A DNA stretch of 64,000 nt from Merismopedia glauca CCAP 1448/3 (GCF_003003775.1 NZ_PVWJ01000007.1:1-64000); one strand, 5' to 3'. Shown: positions 8,387 to 17,779, numbered from the stretch's first letter. A program made the numbers and translations. Notes: generated from the sequence alone by a model not told the origin.

Positions 8387-8447
8387 GTAGAGACGTTGCA
8401 TTGCAACCTCTCTAAGATAAAGATGGCTGGCGGTTAAAACCGCAGCC
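8387..8447. repeat. two hairpin repeats downstream of tRNA-Thr
   Basis: A degenerate copy of the GTAGAGACGT palindrome (8387-8416) is followed by GGCTGGCGGTTAAAACCGCAGCC (23 bases; GCGGTT/AACCGC stem at its core) at 8425-8447. The same GCGGTT-AACCGC stem opens the triple-hairpin repeats near 18.4 and 20.4 kb. The pair lies within 140 bases of the cysS start. Confidence 0.65.
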
Positions 8448-8529
8448 TATAATATGGGACAGCTAAAGTCTGCCCAGTTATAAACTTTAGAAGCGCAACA
8501 ACTTAAAGCAACTATACTAAGAAAGCCAT

Positions 8530-9999
8530 ATGACCCTTTGCGTATACGATACCCTAACTCGTCGCCAAGAAGCATTTACCACGGTTGAACCAGGTAAAGT
8601 CAAAATGTATTGCTGCGGGGTGACGGTGTATGACTATTGCCATTTGGGTCATGCGAGGGCTTATATTATTTGGGATACGGTACGTCGCTACTTGTTATGG
8701 CGGGGATATGCGGTTCGGTACGTGCAGAATTTTACCGATATTGATGACAAAATCCTCAACCGCGCTCGTTTAGAACACTCTTCAATGGAAGCAGTCGCGG
8801 AAAAATACACTGAGGCTTATTTTGAGGATATGCAACGCCTCAACGTGATGGATGCAGATGAATATCCCCGCGCGACTCACAATCTAGATGGAATTAAACG
8901 CCTGATTCACGAACTGGAACATCGGGGTTATGCTTATCCAGCAGAGGGGGATGTTTATTACCGAGTGGGGAAATTTACCAGCTATGGAAAGCTGTCAGGA
9001 CGCAGTTTAGACGATCTGCAAGCTGGAGCTAGTGGTAGAGTAGAAGATGGGGAAAGTGGTAAGAAAGAAAATCCCTATGACTTTGCTTTGTGGAAAGGTG
9101 CAAAACCTGGCGAACCTGCCTGGGAATCTCCTTGGGGTGCTGGAAGACCTGGATGGCATATAGAATGTTCGGCTATGGTGCGTCAATCTTTGGGAGAGAC
9201 GATTGATATTCACTGTGGTGGTAACGATCTGGTTTTCCCTCATCACGAAAACGAAATTGCTCAGTCGGAAGCGGTGACGGAAAAACCTTTAGCCCGTTAT
9301 TGGTTGCATAATGGGATGGTGACGGTGAATGGACAGAAAATGTCCAAGTCTTTGGGTAATTTTACTACAATTCGGGATCTATTGGATGGCAAGTGGTCTT
9401 TGCACCCGCAAGCTGTAGAAGCAATGGCGGTGCGCTTGTTCGTGTTACAGGCTGACTACCGCAAACCTTTAGATTTTACGACGGAAGCGATCGCCTCTGC
9501 CCAAAATAGTTGGCAAACGCTGAAGGAGGCTTTACTCTTTGGTTATGAGTCTGGAGACAAGTTCGGCTGGGGTGAGTTGAGTGATTCAGATATATTGGTA
9601 GAGGAACTAGACAAGTTTCAAACTGCTGTCGATCGCGATTTTAACTTTCCCAGTGGCTTAGCAGTAGTCTTTGAATTAGCCAAAGAATTGAGGATTAATC
9701 GCAATCTATCGATCCATGAAGGGAAAACCGAGACTCCAGTTGCCCAATTAAAACAAAAATGGCAAACTTTAGTCACTTTGATGGAAGTTTTGGGTTTACA
9801 AGTCCAACTAGAAGCAGAAAATGATGACGCACAACAGGGATTAACCGATGCAGAAATCGCTTCTTTGATTGAACAACGCCAAGCAGCCAGAAAATCTCGC
9901 AATTTTGCAGAAGGCGATCGCATCCGTCAGGAATTACAAACACAAGGAATTTCTTTAATTGATAGCCCAGATGGACTAACTAGATGGTATCGAAATTAA
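8530..9999 (+). CDS. cysS: cysteinyl-tRNA synthetase
   Basis: Predicted 489 residues, the usual length. It charges tRNA-Cys with cysteine in the cytoplasm, using ATP. The class I signatures are complete: HLGH (HIGH motif) near residue 36 and KMSKS near 275. The zinc ligands are visible as Cys in [10 protein letters not shown], Cys in HIECSAM and the His/Glu pair of FPHHENE. The C-terminal part contains the anticodon-binding helical bundle ([20 protein letters not shown]). The start ATG follows tRNA-Thr by 190 bases, with repeats between, so the two are probably not co-transcribed. No anomalies. Confidence 0.97.
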   Translation: MTLCVYDTLTRRQEAFTTVEPGKVKMYCCGVTVYDYCHLGHARAYIIWDTVRRYLLWRGYAVRYVQNFTDIDDKILNRARLEHSSMEAVAEKYTEAYFEDMQRLNVMDADEYPRATHNLDGIKRLIHELEHRGYAYPAEGDVYYRVGKFTSYGKLSGRSLDDLQAGASGRVEDGESGKKENPYDFALWKGAKPGEPAWESPWGAGRPGWHIECSAMVRQSLGETIDIHCGGNDLVFPHHENEIAQSEAVTEKPLARYWLHNGMVTVNGQKMSKSLGNFTTIRDLLDGKWSLHPQAVEAMAVRLFVLQADYRKPLDFTTEAIASAQNSWQTLKEALLFGYESGDKFGWGELSDSDILVEELDKFQTAVDRDFNFPSGLAVVFELAKELRINRNLSIHEGKTETPVAQLKQKWQTLVTLMEVLGLQVQLEAENDDAQQGLTDAEIASLIEQRQAARKSRNFAEGDRIRQELQTQGISLIDSPDGLTRWYRN

Positions 10000-10098
10000 A
10001 CCTCTATCGGATCGGATAATTTGTCTCAAATCGATCGCAAATGTCACTTTCACCATTTTTTCAGTGTCTGAATTAACACCAGCAATTCTCCATCTCAG

Positions 10099-10212
10099 TA
10101 TAATTGCGGAAAGTTGTTTCTACCTCTTGTAATTTGCACTCTAAATGTTAGAAAATATATTAATTAGAAGTGGTATAGAATGCGATCGCTTCACGGCGGT
10201 CGCTTCTTTTTT
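10099..10212 (+). ncRNA. candidate small RNA ending in an intrinsic terminator
   Basis: In the 500-base gap after cysS, TATAAT at 10099-10104 is followed about 80 bases later by a hairpin with a T run. A transcript from about 10111 to 10212 would be near 100 nt, contains no plausible ORF, and has TTAACA 20 bases upstream of the -10, a poor spacing for a -35. The hairpin may instead just terminate cysS. I do not recognise the sequence as Yfr1, 6S or another named cyanobacterial RNA. Confidence 0.3.
10182..10212 (+). terminator. rho-independent-like terminator
   Basis: GCGATCG (10182-10188), an eight-base loop, CGGTCGC (10197-10203; one G-T pair), then TTCTTTTTT. It lies 180 bases downstream of cysS. 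A HIP1 octamer forms the left arm. Confidence 0.65.
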
Positions 10213-10501
10213 AGCTAAGCTCACTTACTCAAACTTAACTACTTACTAAATCTCAAACGGCAATCCCCCCTAAGCTTCCCTACACCAAATAAACAGTAAT
10301 TTCAACATCAATTTAGGGGATGATTTTAGGTAATTACGGATTAATTAGGACAATAATAGATACTTTTTGAAACTAAACTATTGCTAGCTAATAAATGCGC
10401 TTACAGATCTGCCCTTTCTTCAGTTTTCTGCATAACATTAACCAGTAGAGCGATCGCTTCTTTCTAGGCTAATCAGCAAAATATCGGTGATGAAATCGGA
10501 T

Positions 10502-11074
10502 CTATTCAATTCCAGGAACTTTTTGATAAATTGAGGCGATCGCACACTGGAAATCCACACTAGCAAAATAAACCTCTTCTGTAGCTCCAAAGGTTTGTTC
10601 CACCCAACCTGCTTCTGTTAGTCTAAAACAGCTAACCTTTAGCTCAGACTGATTTACCAGTACATATTCCTTTAAACATGGGGAAGTTTGATAATCGACA
10701 AATTTATCACCTCTATCGAAGGAAGCAGTTGAATCAGATAGAATTTCAATGACTAAAGTTGGGTAAAAAATAAAGTCTTCTGTGGTTTCCAGATCTCGTT
10801 CATCACAGGTAACGGTAACATCAGGGTAGTAGTAGCAATCAGCTTCTTTAAGTCTGACTTTAATATCAGAAGATAAAACTATACAATTTGTTTCTAAAAG
10901 ATGGTTTCCCAGCAATCTGACGAGATTGCCAGCAATAATAACATGGGGTTTCTTCGCTCCCACCATAGCATAGACGTGTCCTCGTCGATACTCATGCTTA
11001 ATGGGACTAACCCGTTCGCCAGCTAGATAATCTTCAGGAGAAATATAAAAGAAATTTTGTCGATTGGCAACCAT
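10502..11074 (-). CDS. Uma2-family (DUF820) putative endonuclease
   Basis: Predicted 190 residues from ATG 11074 (MVANRQNFFYISPEDYLAGE). The open frame runs 36 codons further upstream, but that part is encoded by GGAAGAA heptamers and the family normally starts with this phrase. Uma2 proteins have a PD-(D/E)XK nuclease fold; visible elements are EYRRGHVYAM, the YYYPDVTVTC strand with Asp, and PTLVIEILSDST with the Glu. They are strongly expanded in cyanobacteria and their biological role is unsettled. It stands alone on the minus strand, divergent from the NUDIX gene. Confidence 0.88.
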   Translation of the reverse strand: MVANRQNFFYISPEDYLAGERVSPIKHEYRRGHVYAMVGAKKPHVIIAGNLVRLLGNHLLETNCIVLSSDIKVRLKEADCYYYPDVTVTCDERDLETTEDFIFYPTLVIEILSDSTASFDRGDKFVDYQTSPCLKEYVLVNQSELKVSCFRLTEAGWVEQTFGATEEVYFASVDFQCAIASIYQKVPGIE

Positions 11075-11101
11075 AAAGGTATGTCTTATTGAGCTATTTT
11101 T

Positions 11102-11131
11102 AAGGAAGAAGGAAGAAGGAAGAGGGAAGAA
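11102..11131. repeat. GGAAGAA-type heptamer repeat
   Basis: Tandem heptamers just upstream of the Uma2 start. They create the false in-frame N-terminal extension of that gene. Confidence 0.75.
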
Positions 11132-11230
11132 GTTAGAATTGTACCTCATAGCTCTTGGAAACTGCTGTATATCAGCTACCATAAGCGTGTACAGTAATGT
11201 CAGTAGACTCAGCTTCTGACTCCTTTCCCT

Positions 11231-11791
11231 ATGCTAGGTCAAGAACCCCCCGAATTGCTCCAGCAGCGCTTGTTTTACCAAGGTCGCAAGTTTAGTTTCG
11301 ATGTCAACCATTATCGTCTACCCAATGGTGCTGAGGGGAATTGGGAGTGCGTGCGTCATCCTGGTGGTGCTTTAGCAGTACCTGTCACCCCTGAAGGTAA
11401 GTTAGTTTTGGTGCGTCAGTATCGGTTTGCGATGCAAGGTAGACTATTAGAGTTTCCCGCAGGGACTGTAGAGCCGAATGAAGATCCGGCAGATACGATC
11501 GCACGCGAAATAGAGGAAGAGACTGGATATACCAGCAAAAAGTGGCATAAGTTAGGTCAATTTCCGTTAGCGCCTGGATATTCTGATGAAATTATCTATG
11601 CCTTCTTAGCCGAAGATTTAGAAAAGTTACCCCAACCACCCGATCAAGATGCAGATGAAGACATTGAAGTAGTTTTAATGAGTCCAGAAGAGCTAGAGAA
11701 AGCGATCGCCTTTGGTGAACCCATAGATGCTAAATCTATCTCTAGTTTCTTGCTATATCGCTGTCACCTCTTGACATCGCGTCATACCTAG
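11231..11791 (+). CDS. NUDIX hydrolase, ADP-ribose pyrophosphatase type
   Basis: Predicted 186 residues. The NUDIX box is complete: Gly of AGTVEP followed by E-x7-R-E-I-x-E-E-x-G-Y (IAREIEEETGY). The preceding VRQYRFAMQGRLLEFPAG is the signature of ADP-ribose pyrophosphatases and related sugar-nucleotide diphosphatases, which split ADP-ribose into AMP and ribose-5-phosphate. In cyanobacteria related enzymes also regulate NAD metabolism, but no regulator domain is fused here. It ends 38 bases before the STAND ATPase gene, on the same strand, so co-transcription is possible. Confidence 0.9.
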   Translation: MLGQEPPELLQQRLFYQGRKFSFDVNHYRLPNGAEGNWECVRHPGGALAVPVTPEGKLVLVRQYRFAMQGRLLEFPAGTVEPNEDPADTIAREIEEETGYTSKKWHKLGQFPLAPGYSDEIIYAFLAEDLEKLPQPPDQDADEDIEVVLMSPEELEKAIAFGEPIDAKSISSFLLYRCHLLTSRHT

Positions 11792-11829
11792 AGGCTAATT
11801 GAAGAAAGCGCTTCTGTGCAGGAACTTCT

Positions 11830-13911
11830 ATGTCGTCGATCGCCCAACGTCTCAGCCAAGAAAGACAACGCCGATTTGTGGGTCGAAGTGCCGAAATTAC
11901 CCTGTTTCAGGGGGCGATCGCCACTACTGAGTTTCCATTTGTAGTCTTGCACATTTTTGGACCTGGAGGCGTAGGCAAGACGACTTTAATGGGACAATAC
12001 TTGCAACTATGCCAGCAGCATCAGATTTCTGGAATTTATCTAGATGCGCGTCATCTAGAAGCCACTAGCGAATCATTTTTGACGGCTTTAAAATCCCTTT
12101 TGCATCTAGAGCCAACAGACTCTCCTGTAGCCATTTTAGGTGAGGAAACAGGCAAAAAAGTCTTATTGATCGACACTTACGAAACTATAGCTGTTTTGGA
12201 TGACTGGCTGAGGGAAGAATTTATTCCTCAACTCCCAGAAAATACACTCATAGTTTTAGCAGGTCGTCTCCCGCCAAGTCCAGGCTGGCGCAGCGATACA
12301 GGATGGCAAGAAATCGCACGTTACCTGTCTTTACGAAATCTCAGTCCCGAAGAAAGCCAAATTTACCTAATAAGTCGCGCTGTACCAGCTACTCAACATC
12401 AAGCGGTTTTAGAATTTACTCACGGACATCCTTTGGCTTTATCTCTAGTCGCTGATGTCTTGGCTCAGGGGCAAGAAGTCAATTTTCAGGCAGAAGCTGC
12501 TCCAGACGTGGTTAAAACCCTTTTAGAAAGGTTTATTGAAGATATTCCTAGTTATCAGCAGCGCTTGGCTTTGGAAGCTTTTGCTTTAGTCAGGTTAACC
12601 ACTGAAAACTTGTTATCCCAAATGCTGGATTTACCAGATGTATATGAGTTATTTGAGTGGTTAAGACAATTATCGTTTACGGATTCAGGAAATTTAGGAA
12701 TTTTCCCCCACGATCTAGTTAGGGAAGTCTTAATCGCCGATTTGCGGTGGCGCAATCCAGATAGATACATGGAACTGCATCAGCGATCGCGCAACTACTA
12801 CATGAAGCTATTAGATCAAGCTCAGGGAGTAGAACAGCAACGAGTGCTATTTGACTACATTTTCTTGCATCGAGATAATCCCTCCGTGCGTCCTCGCTTT
12901 ACTTGGCAACAAGATCGTGGCTTAAGTACTCAACCAATGCAACAGACCGATATTACTGCTATTTTATCGATGTTAGCCACCCATGAAGGCGAAGAATCAG
13001 CCAAAATAGCGGCTCACTGGGTCAGCAGACAGCCACAAAACTTCTGGGTATTTCGGGGAACAGATGGCTCAATTGCCGGATTTATCTGCCTATTAGCCTT
13101 AAACTTAGCTATTACCGACGATTTCAAAATAGATCCAGGAGCGATCGCCGCTTACCGCTATCTCCAAAACCATGCTCCATTGCGGTCTGGAGAAGGCGCT
13201 ACCATGTTCCGTTTCTGGATGGCAAAAGACACCTACCAAGAAGTTTCAAGCGTCCAAAGCCTAATTTTCATCACTTTCGTGCAACATTATCGCACCACTG
13301 CCAACTTAGCCTTTACCTTCTTACCTTGCAGCGATCCAGAATATTGGGCGGAAATGTTCGCTTATGCCGATCTAACCAGATTACCCCAGGCTGATTTTGA
13401 GGTAGGAGGACGACGTTGGGGAACGTATGGACATGATTGGCGGGTAGTTTCCCCCACAGCTTGGCAAGAATTACTCGCTCAAAGAGAAATAGCGGCTTCG
13501 GCTCAAGCAATTCAACCCCAACAGGTGAGCGAACCGCTACTAGTTCTCAGTCAAGCCGAATTCATTCAAGCCGTTCAAGATGCCCTGCGCCATTATACTC
13601 GCTCTGAAGAATTGTTACACAACCCCCTACTGCGATCGCGCCTCGTTTTAGAGCAACTTTCCGCCAAAGCTACCACTAAAGAGAAAATAGCAGTATTGCA
13701 GAACTTACTCAAAACCACGGCTGAATCTTGGCGTTCCAACCCCCGCGAAGAAAAACTTTATCGCGCTATCTATCGCACCTACCTACAACCTGCACCTACT
13801 CAAGAACAAGCTGCGGAATTACTCGATCTTCCTTTTAGCACCTATCGCCGCCACCTGAAATCGGGAATTGATAAGCTAGCCATGAGTTTATGGCAAAGGG
13901 AAATCAGTTAA
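11830..13911 (+). CDS. STAND/AAA-like ATPase with C-terminal helix-turn-helix
   Basis: Predicted 693 residues. An N-terminal NTPase begins with FVGRSAEI, as in STAND/NACHT-related regulators; Walker A is GPGGVGKTTL with Lys50, and Walker B is VLLIDTYE with Asp115. A winged-helix-like region follows (EFTHGHPLALSLVADVL marks the GxP motif). The middle, about 330-560, contains a region with GNAT-like strands (FWVFRGTDGSIAGFICLLAL). The C-terminal 60 residues (EQAAELLDLPFSTYRRHLKS) look like a sigma-region-4/LuxR-type DNA-binding HTH. I infer an ATP-dependent transcription regulator or signalling switch. No effector domain for defence is evident. Confidence 0.72.
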   Translation: MSSIAQRLSQERQRRFVGRSAEITLFQGAIATTEFPFVVLHIFGPGGVGKTTLMGQYLQLCQQHQISGIYLDARHLEATSESFLTALKSLLHLEPTDSPVAILGEETGKKVLLIDTYETIAVLDDWLREEFIPQLPENTLIVLAGRLPPSPGWRSDTGWQEIARYLSLRNLSPEESQIYLISRAVPATQHQAVLEFTHGHPLALSLVADVLAQGQEVNFQAEAAPDVVKTLLERFIEDIPSYQQRLALEAFALVRLTTENLLSQMLDLPDVYELFEWLRQLSFTDSGNLGIFPHDLVREVLIADLRWRNPDRYMELHQRSRNYYMKLLDQAQGVEQQRVLFDYIFLHRDNPSVRPRFTWQQDRGLSTQPMQQTDITAILSMLATHEGEESAKIAAHWVSRQPQNFWVFRGTDGSIAGFICLLALNLAITDDFKIDPGAIAAYRYLQNHAPLRSGEGATMFRFWMAKDTYQEVSSVQSLIFITFVQHYRTTANLAFTFLPCSDPEYWAEMFAYADLTRLPQADFEVGGRRWGTYGHDWRVVSPTAWQELLAQREIAASAQAIQPQQVSEPLLVLSQAEFIQAVQDALRHYTRSEELLHNPLLRSRLVLEQLSAKATTKEKIAVLQNLLKTTAESWRSNPREEKLYRAIYRTYLQPAPTQEQAAELLDLPFSTYRRHLKSGIDKLAMSLWQREIS

Positions 13912-14050
13912 TTGATGGTAGGGTGCCATCAGATCTGCACATTGGGAGGATGCGATCGCAGTTGGTAACCACCCCAATCAATTCTATGACTGAGCATAGC
14001 GAGAGATTAATCAGATTTGCCAGTAATAATGTCAAACAAATGGTTAACAG

Positions 14051-14161
14051 ATGAACTACGAATTAGCAGAAATCGAAGATATACTGATAAAAAGTGGTTA
14101 CGTAAAGATTGCTGCTTCGTCCATACAAATTAATGGCTCACTCGGTATATGTTCGTTTTGA
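14051..14161 (+). other. small ORF, 36 residues, possible gene remnant
   Basis: ATG 14051 to TGA 14161 encodes MNYELAEIEDILIKSGYVKI and 16 more residues. It ends 32 bases before the sulfotransferase ATG. Composition looks protein-like, but I recognise no family and there is no clear ribosome-binding site. It may be the remains of a gene. The rest of the 13912-14193 gap shows nothing else. Confidence 0.25.
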
Positions 14162-14193
14162 TATAAATCTAAAACCACTCCCATTTGAGCAAA

Positions 14194-15093
14194 ATGCTTG
14201 ACTTTCCTCAAAAAACTAGAGAACTTCACAACCACCATTTTGATTCCACCATCTGGAACGACTTGCAATTTCGCGATGATGATATTGTTATTGCCACCTA
14301 CGGTAAATCTGGCACAACTTGGATGCAACAGATTTTAGGGCAGCTAATATTTAATGGAGCCGAAGGACTTGATGTAGCAGAGATGTCACCTTGGCTAGAT
14401 TTGCGAGTTCCACCAAAGGAAGTAAAACTACCTATAGTAGAAGCACAGACACATCGTCGTTTCCTCAAGACACATCTACCAGTGGATGCCTTGGTGTTTT
14501 CGCCCAAAGCCAAATACATCTATATTGGACGAGATGGTCGGGATGTGGTGTGGAGTTTGTACAATCATCACAGCAATGCTAATGAGTCATGGTATGAAGC
14601 TCTGAATGACACTCCTGGGCGTGTAGGACCACCAATCGGTAAACCACCTGAGTCGATTCAGCAGTATTTTCATGATTGGCTGGAGCAAGATGGCTACCCT
14701 TTTTGGTCGATTTGGGAAAATGTCAAGTCTTGGTGGGAAATCCAACACCTACCGAATGTGCTTTTAGTTCACTATGCACAACTGAAACAGGATCTACCAG
14801 GACAAATTCGACGAATTGCCGAGTTTTTAAACATCTCTATTGATGAGGAAAAATGGGATGCCATTGTCGAACACTGTAGCTTCGATTATATGAAGCAACA
14901 CGCTGCTCAAAGCGTTCCTTTGGGTGGCACTCTTTGGAAGGGAGGTGCTAAAACCTTTATCCATCAAGGAATTAACGGTAGATGGCGCGATACGTTAAGT
15001 CCCGAAGAAAGTCAGAGATACGAACAAATAGCTAGGGAAAAACTTGGAGAAGATTGTGCATATTGGCTAGCTACAGGTGAATTTTCCAATTAA
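14194..15093 (+). CDS. sulfotransferase domain protein
   Basis: Predicted 299 residues from ATG 14194; an in-frame TTG three codons earlier is possible. It transfers sulfate from PAPS to a hydroxyl or amine acceptor. The 5'-phosphosulfate loop is TYGKSGTTWMQQIL near residue 35, and the 3'-phosphate-binding segment is YIGRDGRDVVWSLYNHH near 110. Catalytic His is likely in LKTHLPVDAL. The C-terminal GxxGxWRDTLS motif is present (GINGRWRDTLSPEE). The protein resembles soluble cytosolic-type sulfotransferases rather than membrane-anchored ones. Small broken frames lie on both sides, suggesting an accessory gene. The acceptor is unknown. Confidence 0.9.
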   Translation: MLDFPQKTRELHNHHFDSTIWNDLQFRDDDIVIATYGKSGTTWMQQILGQLIFNGAEGLDVAEMSPWLDLRVPPKEVKLPIVEAQTHRRFLKTHLPVDALVFSPKAKYIYIGRDGRDVVWSLYNHHSNANESWYEALNDTPGRVGPPIGKPPESIQQYFHDWLEQDGYPFWSIWENVKSWWEIQHLPNVLLVHYAQLKQDLPGQIRRIAEFLNISIDEEKWDAIVEHCSFDYMKQHAAQSVPLGGTLWKGGAKTFIHQGINGRWRDTLSPEESQRYEQIAREKLGEDCAYWLATGEFSN

Positions 15094-15130
15094 ATCAGAT
15101 CATATGCTGCTCGCTGATTTAATTTACTAG

Positions 15131-15277
15131 TTGACATTTGATAATAAAACCATAGCCACCAAATTTAATAATTATCGTTTTGCTGACTACAAAGAAACTG
15201 TTATTGATTTATTAGCAAGGGTGTGTACTGTTAGTGTGGAGACAATGAAAATTATTCAAGCGATGGAAAAAGTTTGA
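15131..15277 (+). other. small ORF or gene remnant downstream of sulfotransferase
   Basis: A 48-codon frame from TTG 15131 to TGA 15277 has normal-looking composition (NNYRFADYKETVIDLLARV, then VETMKIIQAMEKV). There is no ATG and no known domain. It could be the 3' remnant of a deleted gene. The rest of the 15094-15490 gap contains only palindromes. Confidence 0.25.
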
Positions 15278-15387
15278 AATTCTTTTCTTGTGGTGCAGGC
15301 AAAATGTCTACACAGGCTTCCAGCCTGTTGCACAATTTTATTTCGTAATACCAAATCACTAAAATATCTGCTACATCTGAATTTTCT

Positions 15388-15415
15388 GTAGGGGCGCAAT
15401 GCATTGCGCCCCTAC
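15388..15415. repeat. 28-bp perfect palindrome
   Basis: GTAGGGGCGCAATG followed by its exact reverse complement. This family of interspersed palindromes is frequent in cyanobacterial intergenic DNA. A weaker inverted repeat (CAGGCTTCCAGCCTG) lies 80 bases before it. Confidence 0.85.
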
Positions 15416-15490
15416 CAATATTTGTGGCATTTATAAGATTAATTGCTATAAATCACTGAGGAACGGCGACATATTTACTATACGTGCTAT

Positions 15491-16228
15491 TTACATCACT
15501 TTTGCAATTTCACTCATTTCTGCTTCAGATAAGGGCTGTACTACCAACTCAACTCCAAAACACTCACTCGCAGCTTCAGTCAAGGCTTCGACTGCGCTCA
15601 ACCTTAATTCTTCCCCTTGTATTTTTAAACCTGTCAGTGGTAATAACGTAGATTCCCCAAAAACCTGACTCAGCAAATCTAAATCTGGGTTTAAACTCAT
15701 TGAACCATGCTGTAAAACCGCATCACCACGCCGTAATTGAGCGCTACCAACCAACTTCGTGCCATCAGCACAAACTAAGTCTGCACCCGTCGCCGTTCCA
15801 AAACAGTTGGGATTGTGGATATAACCTTTCCCCGCCATACCGTAATGCAAATCTACCCCTAAATTGCGCCATCCTTGAATTATAAACTGGCAAATATATT
15901 CGTATACTTCCGTTCGCGTCCCTTTAATTCCAGAAGTAATCACAGCATAGGTTAAATCTCCTTGATGCAACACGGCACGCCCACCTGTAGGACGACGTAC
16001 TAAATCTATGGGTTGTCCTTGCCAAGTTAAATTTTGCCAAAATTCTGGATAGCGACGCTGATGATATCCTAAAGAAATTGCTGGTGGCGACCAAGTATAG
16101 AAGCGCAAAGTCGGAGGATGCACCCCCAAAAGATGCTGTTCTAGCAACCAAAGGTCGATCGCCATTTGCCACCGACCTGATACGTTTAATATTGGTATTA
16201 ATCGCCAATAAGAGCTATGCTGCGCCAA
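15491..16228 (-). CDS. lipoate-protein ligase A family (biotin/lipoyl attachment) protein
   Basis: Predicted 245 residues. It starts with TTG at 16226-16228 (MAQHSSYWRLIPIL), 14 bases inside the 3' end of the YbjN-like gene, so translation is probably coupled. The lipoate ligase core is clear: YTWSPPAISLGYHQ, RRPTGGRAVLHQGDLTYAV (the RRxxGGxxVxH signature) and the later DGTKLVGSAQLRRGDAVLQH with the invariant Lys. Such enzymes attach lipoate or octanoate to the E2 and GcvH subunits; cyanobacterial members sit in this family too. Whether this is a ligase or a transferase cannot be decided here. Confidence 0.85.
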   Translation of the reverse strand: MAQHSSYWRLIPILNVSGRWQMAIDLWLLEQHLLGVHPPTLRFYTWSPPAISLGYHQRRYPEFWQNLTWQGQPIDLVRRPTGGRAVLHQGDLTYAVITSGIKGTRTEVYEYICQFIIQGWRNLGVDLHYGMAGKGYIHNPNCFGTATGADLVCADGTKLVGSAQLRRGDAVLQHGSMSLNPDLDLLSQVFGESTLLPLTGLKIQGEELRLSAVEALTEAASECFGVELVVQPLSEAEMSEIAKVM

Positions 16229-16691
16229 ATTCAGCCTTTAATGCATCATCATTATTATCAGCGATCGTGGCGACTACAGTAATCGCACGAGAGATTTCCC
16301 CAGGCGAGATTTCTGCGAGAGTACGACTAGCCACCACTGCTACTTGATTATTAACAATACAGAAGCGAGATTCAAAGGTTTCCGTCCAATTCATCTCTAA
16401 CAATTTCCGCATCAATTGCACTTCATTTTTAGCAGGTAATGGCAAGATAAAAGACCAAACCGTCAAACTATCTTCGTCAGTTTCGCCAGTCAGTTGCACG
16501 AAAACCTCAACGCTACCATAGCAAAACTTCCATAATGAACCACCTTCATTTTCACCAAACATGACCTTTTGGTCTTGATCCATAGTGGAAATCACAGCTT
16601 CAATCGTTTCTTTATGATTGATACCACTCATGAGTTCGTCAGATGTAGTTTCGCTAGTAATTTCTTCGATGTCACTTGGGGATGCACTCAT
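16215..16691 (-). CDS. YbjN-like protein
   Basis: Predicted 158 residues. An acidic N-terminal segment of about 25 residues (SASPSDIEEITSETTSD) precedes a compact alpha/beta domain: FGENEGGSLWKFCYGSVEVFV, LTVWSFILPLPA, VQLMRKLLEMNWTETFESRF, then a strand-helix pair NNQVAVVASRTLAEISP. This pattern fits the YbjN fold, related to type III secretion chaperones, and is widespread in cyanobacteria with unknown function. It is the first gene of a two-gene unit with the lipoate-ligase gene, which overlaps its last 14 bases. A terminator shields it from the ferritin-like gene upstream. Confidence 0.75.
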   Translation of the reverse strand: MSASPSDIEEITSETTSDELMSGINHKETIEAVISTMDQDQKVMFGENEGGSLWKFCYGSVEVFVQLTGETDEDSLTVWSFILPLPAKNEVQLMRKLLEMNWTETFESRFCIVNNQVAVVASRTLAEISPGEISRAITVVATIADNNDDALKAEFGAA

Positions 16692-16725
16692 AAATTTATG
16701 ACTTTGATTGACTTGAGGTATGGAA

Positions 16726-16757
16726 TCAAAAAAAATAAGGGGTATTTCTTACCCCCC
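16726..16757 (-). terminator. intrinsic terminator after ferritin-like gene
   Basis: On the minus strand GGGGTA, a five-base loop, TACCCC, then TTATTTTTTTT. It lies 34 bases beyond the stop of the ferritin-like gene and just before the YbjN-like ATG. Confidence 0.75.
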
Positions 16758-16790
16758 AAAATTCTAGCGATAGATGAGCGCTTTATGTGA

Positions 16791-17687
16791 CTAGTTTGGC
16801 TTTTTATTAGCTTTAGCAGAGTTAGTATTGAGATTGAGAAACATCGGCACAAATCTCTCCATAAAAGCCTTTGGATCTCGATTCCAAGCTCTTTGAGCAA
16901 TATTTACCCGACTCATTTGCAACTCTGGTGCGACTAAAGCTTGGGGTAAGTGTTCCATCAGGTATTGAGGACGTTCCCACAGAGGCATAGTTTTGGCGAC
17001 ATCGAGCAGTTTTTCTACTCGTCGTAATTCTGCACCTAGGGTGATATCCATCCCAGACTCAAACGCAGCTTGCTCTATCGCCGCATATTTGCGTTTGGCT
17101 TGTTCCACTTGTTGACGGTGACTGGGACTTTTGTCGGCTATTTGTGCTAACCAGCGATTTCCCCAACGAACGTGTCCTGCTTCTTCAGGAAAAATCCGCT
17201 CAATGGTTTCCCTAATTTTGACATTTTCTGGGGTTTGCGGGGCTTGTTTGAGGGCATAAATATGCGCCGAAAAGTATTCGCAACCGCGCTTTTCCGTGAC
17301 GTTGATCGCAGCTATGGTAGATATCAGAACATCATCCAAGTTTTTCTCCACATTTTTTGCCTGAGTATCCAGCAGTTCCTCAAATTTGTCCACATAAGAG
17401 ATTCCTGGTGGTTTACCAACGGCTGCGCCTAATTCTACTAACAAATCCGTCAACCACATAGCGTGACGGGCTTCATCAGAGACATGGTGAGATAAATCTT
17501 TGAGCAGTTCTGGGCATCTTCCATCTAATGCCTCAATCACGCTAGTTAAATCTTTACAACTGCGCTGTTCGCTATAGCGGTAACGATTCAGGGTAATGAG
17601 GTGAATTTCGCGATCGCTCACTACCTGTCGCAAAATTTCCCGCGCCCCTAAAGAGTTCTTGAATTTGCGAGGATAAGCAACTGTCAT
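16791..17687 (-). CDS. ferritin-like diiron-carboxylate domain protein
   Basis: Predicted 298 residues. Four-helix ferritin-like features are visible: Glu in YRYSEQRSC, DEARHAMW (ExxH) near residue 72, EKRGCEYF near 131 and FPEEAGHVRWG (second ExxH) near 165. Paired E...ExxH motifs bind a diiron centre in oxidases, oxygenases and ferritins. The rest is helical, ending with a low-complexity NTNSAKANKKPN tail. It is a cyanobacterial conserved protein of unknown substrate; MiaE- or COQ7-type chemistry would be a guess. Divergent from nothing close, and closed by its own terminator. Confidence 0.78.
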   Translation of the reverse strand: MTVAYPRKFKNSLGAREILRQVVSDREIHLITLNRYRYSEQRSCKDLTSVIEALDGRCPELLKDLSHHVSDEARHAMWLTDLLVELGAAVGKPPGISYVDKFEELLDTQAKNVEKNLDDVLISTIAAINVTEKRGCEYFSAHIYALKQAPQTPENVKIRETIERIFPEEAGHVRWGNRWLAQIADKSPSHRQQVEQAKRKYAAIEQAAFESGMDITLGAELRRVEKLLDVAKTMPLWERPQYLMEHLPQALVAPELQMSRVNIAQRAWNRDPKAFMERFVPMFLNLNTNSAKANKKPN

Positions 17688-17751
17688 GGATTTTTACGTG
17701 TTTTTGTGAACTATCTTAAACCCATGCTAACAAAACAGTGCGATCGCCGTA

Positions 17752-17779
17752 TGTTGGTTTGACGACAGGAAACCCAACA
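17752..17779. repeat. TGTTGG...CCAACA inverted repeat, copy 1 of 3
   Basis: TGTTGGTTTGACGACAGGAAACCCAACA, a degenerate hairpin, shared with 20313-20350 and 38024-38056, all between genes. Confidence 0.65.

Noticed and set aside
11830-13911. STAND ATPase as a defence (Avs-type) gene
   Set aside because: No effector domain or C-terminal sensor repeats are seen; the C-terminus is a DNA-binding HTH, which suits a regulator better.
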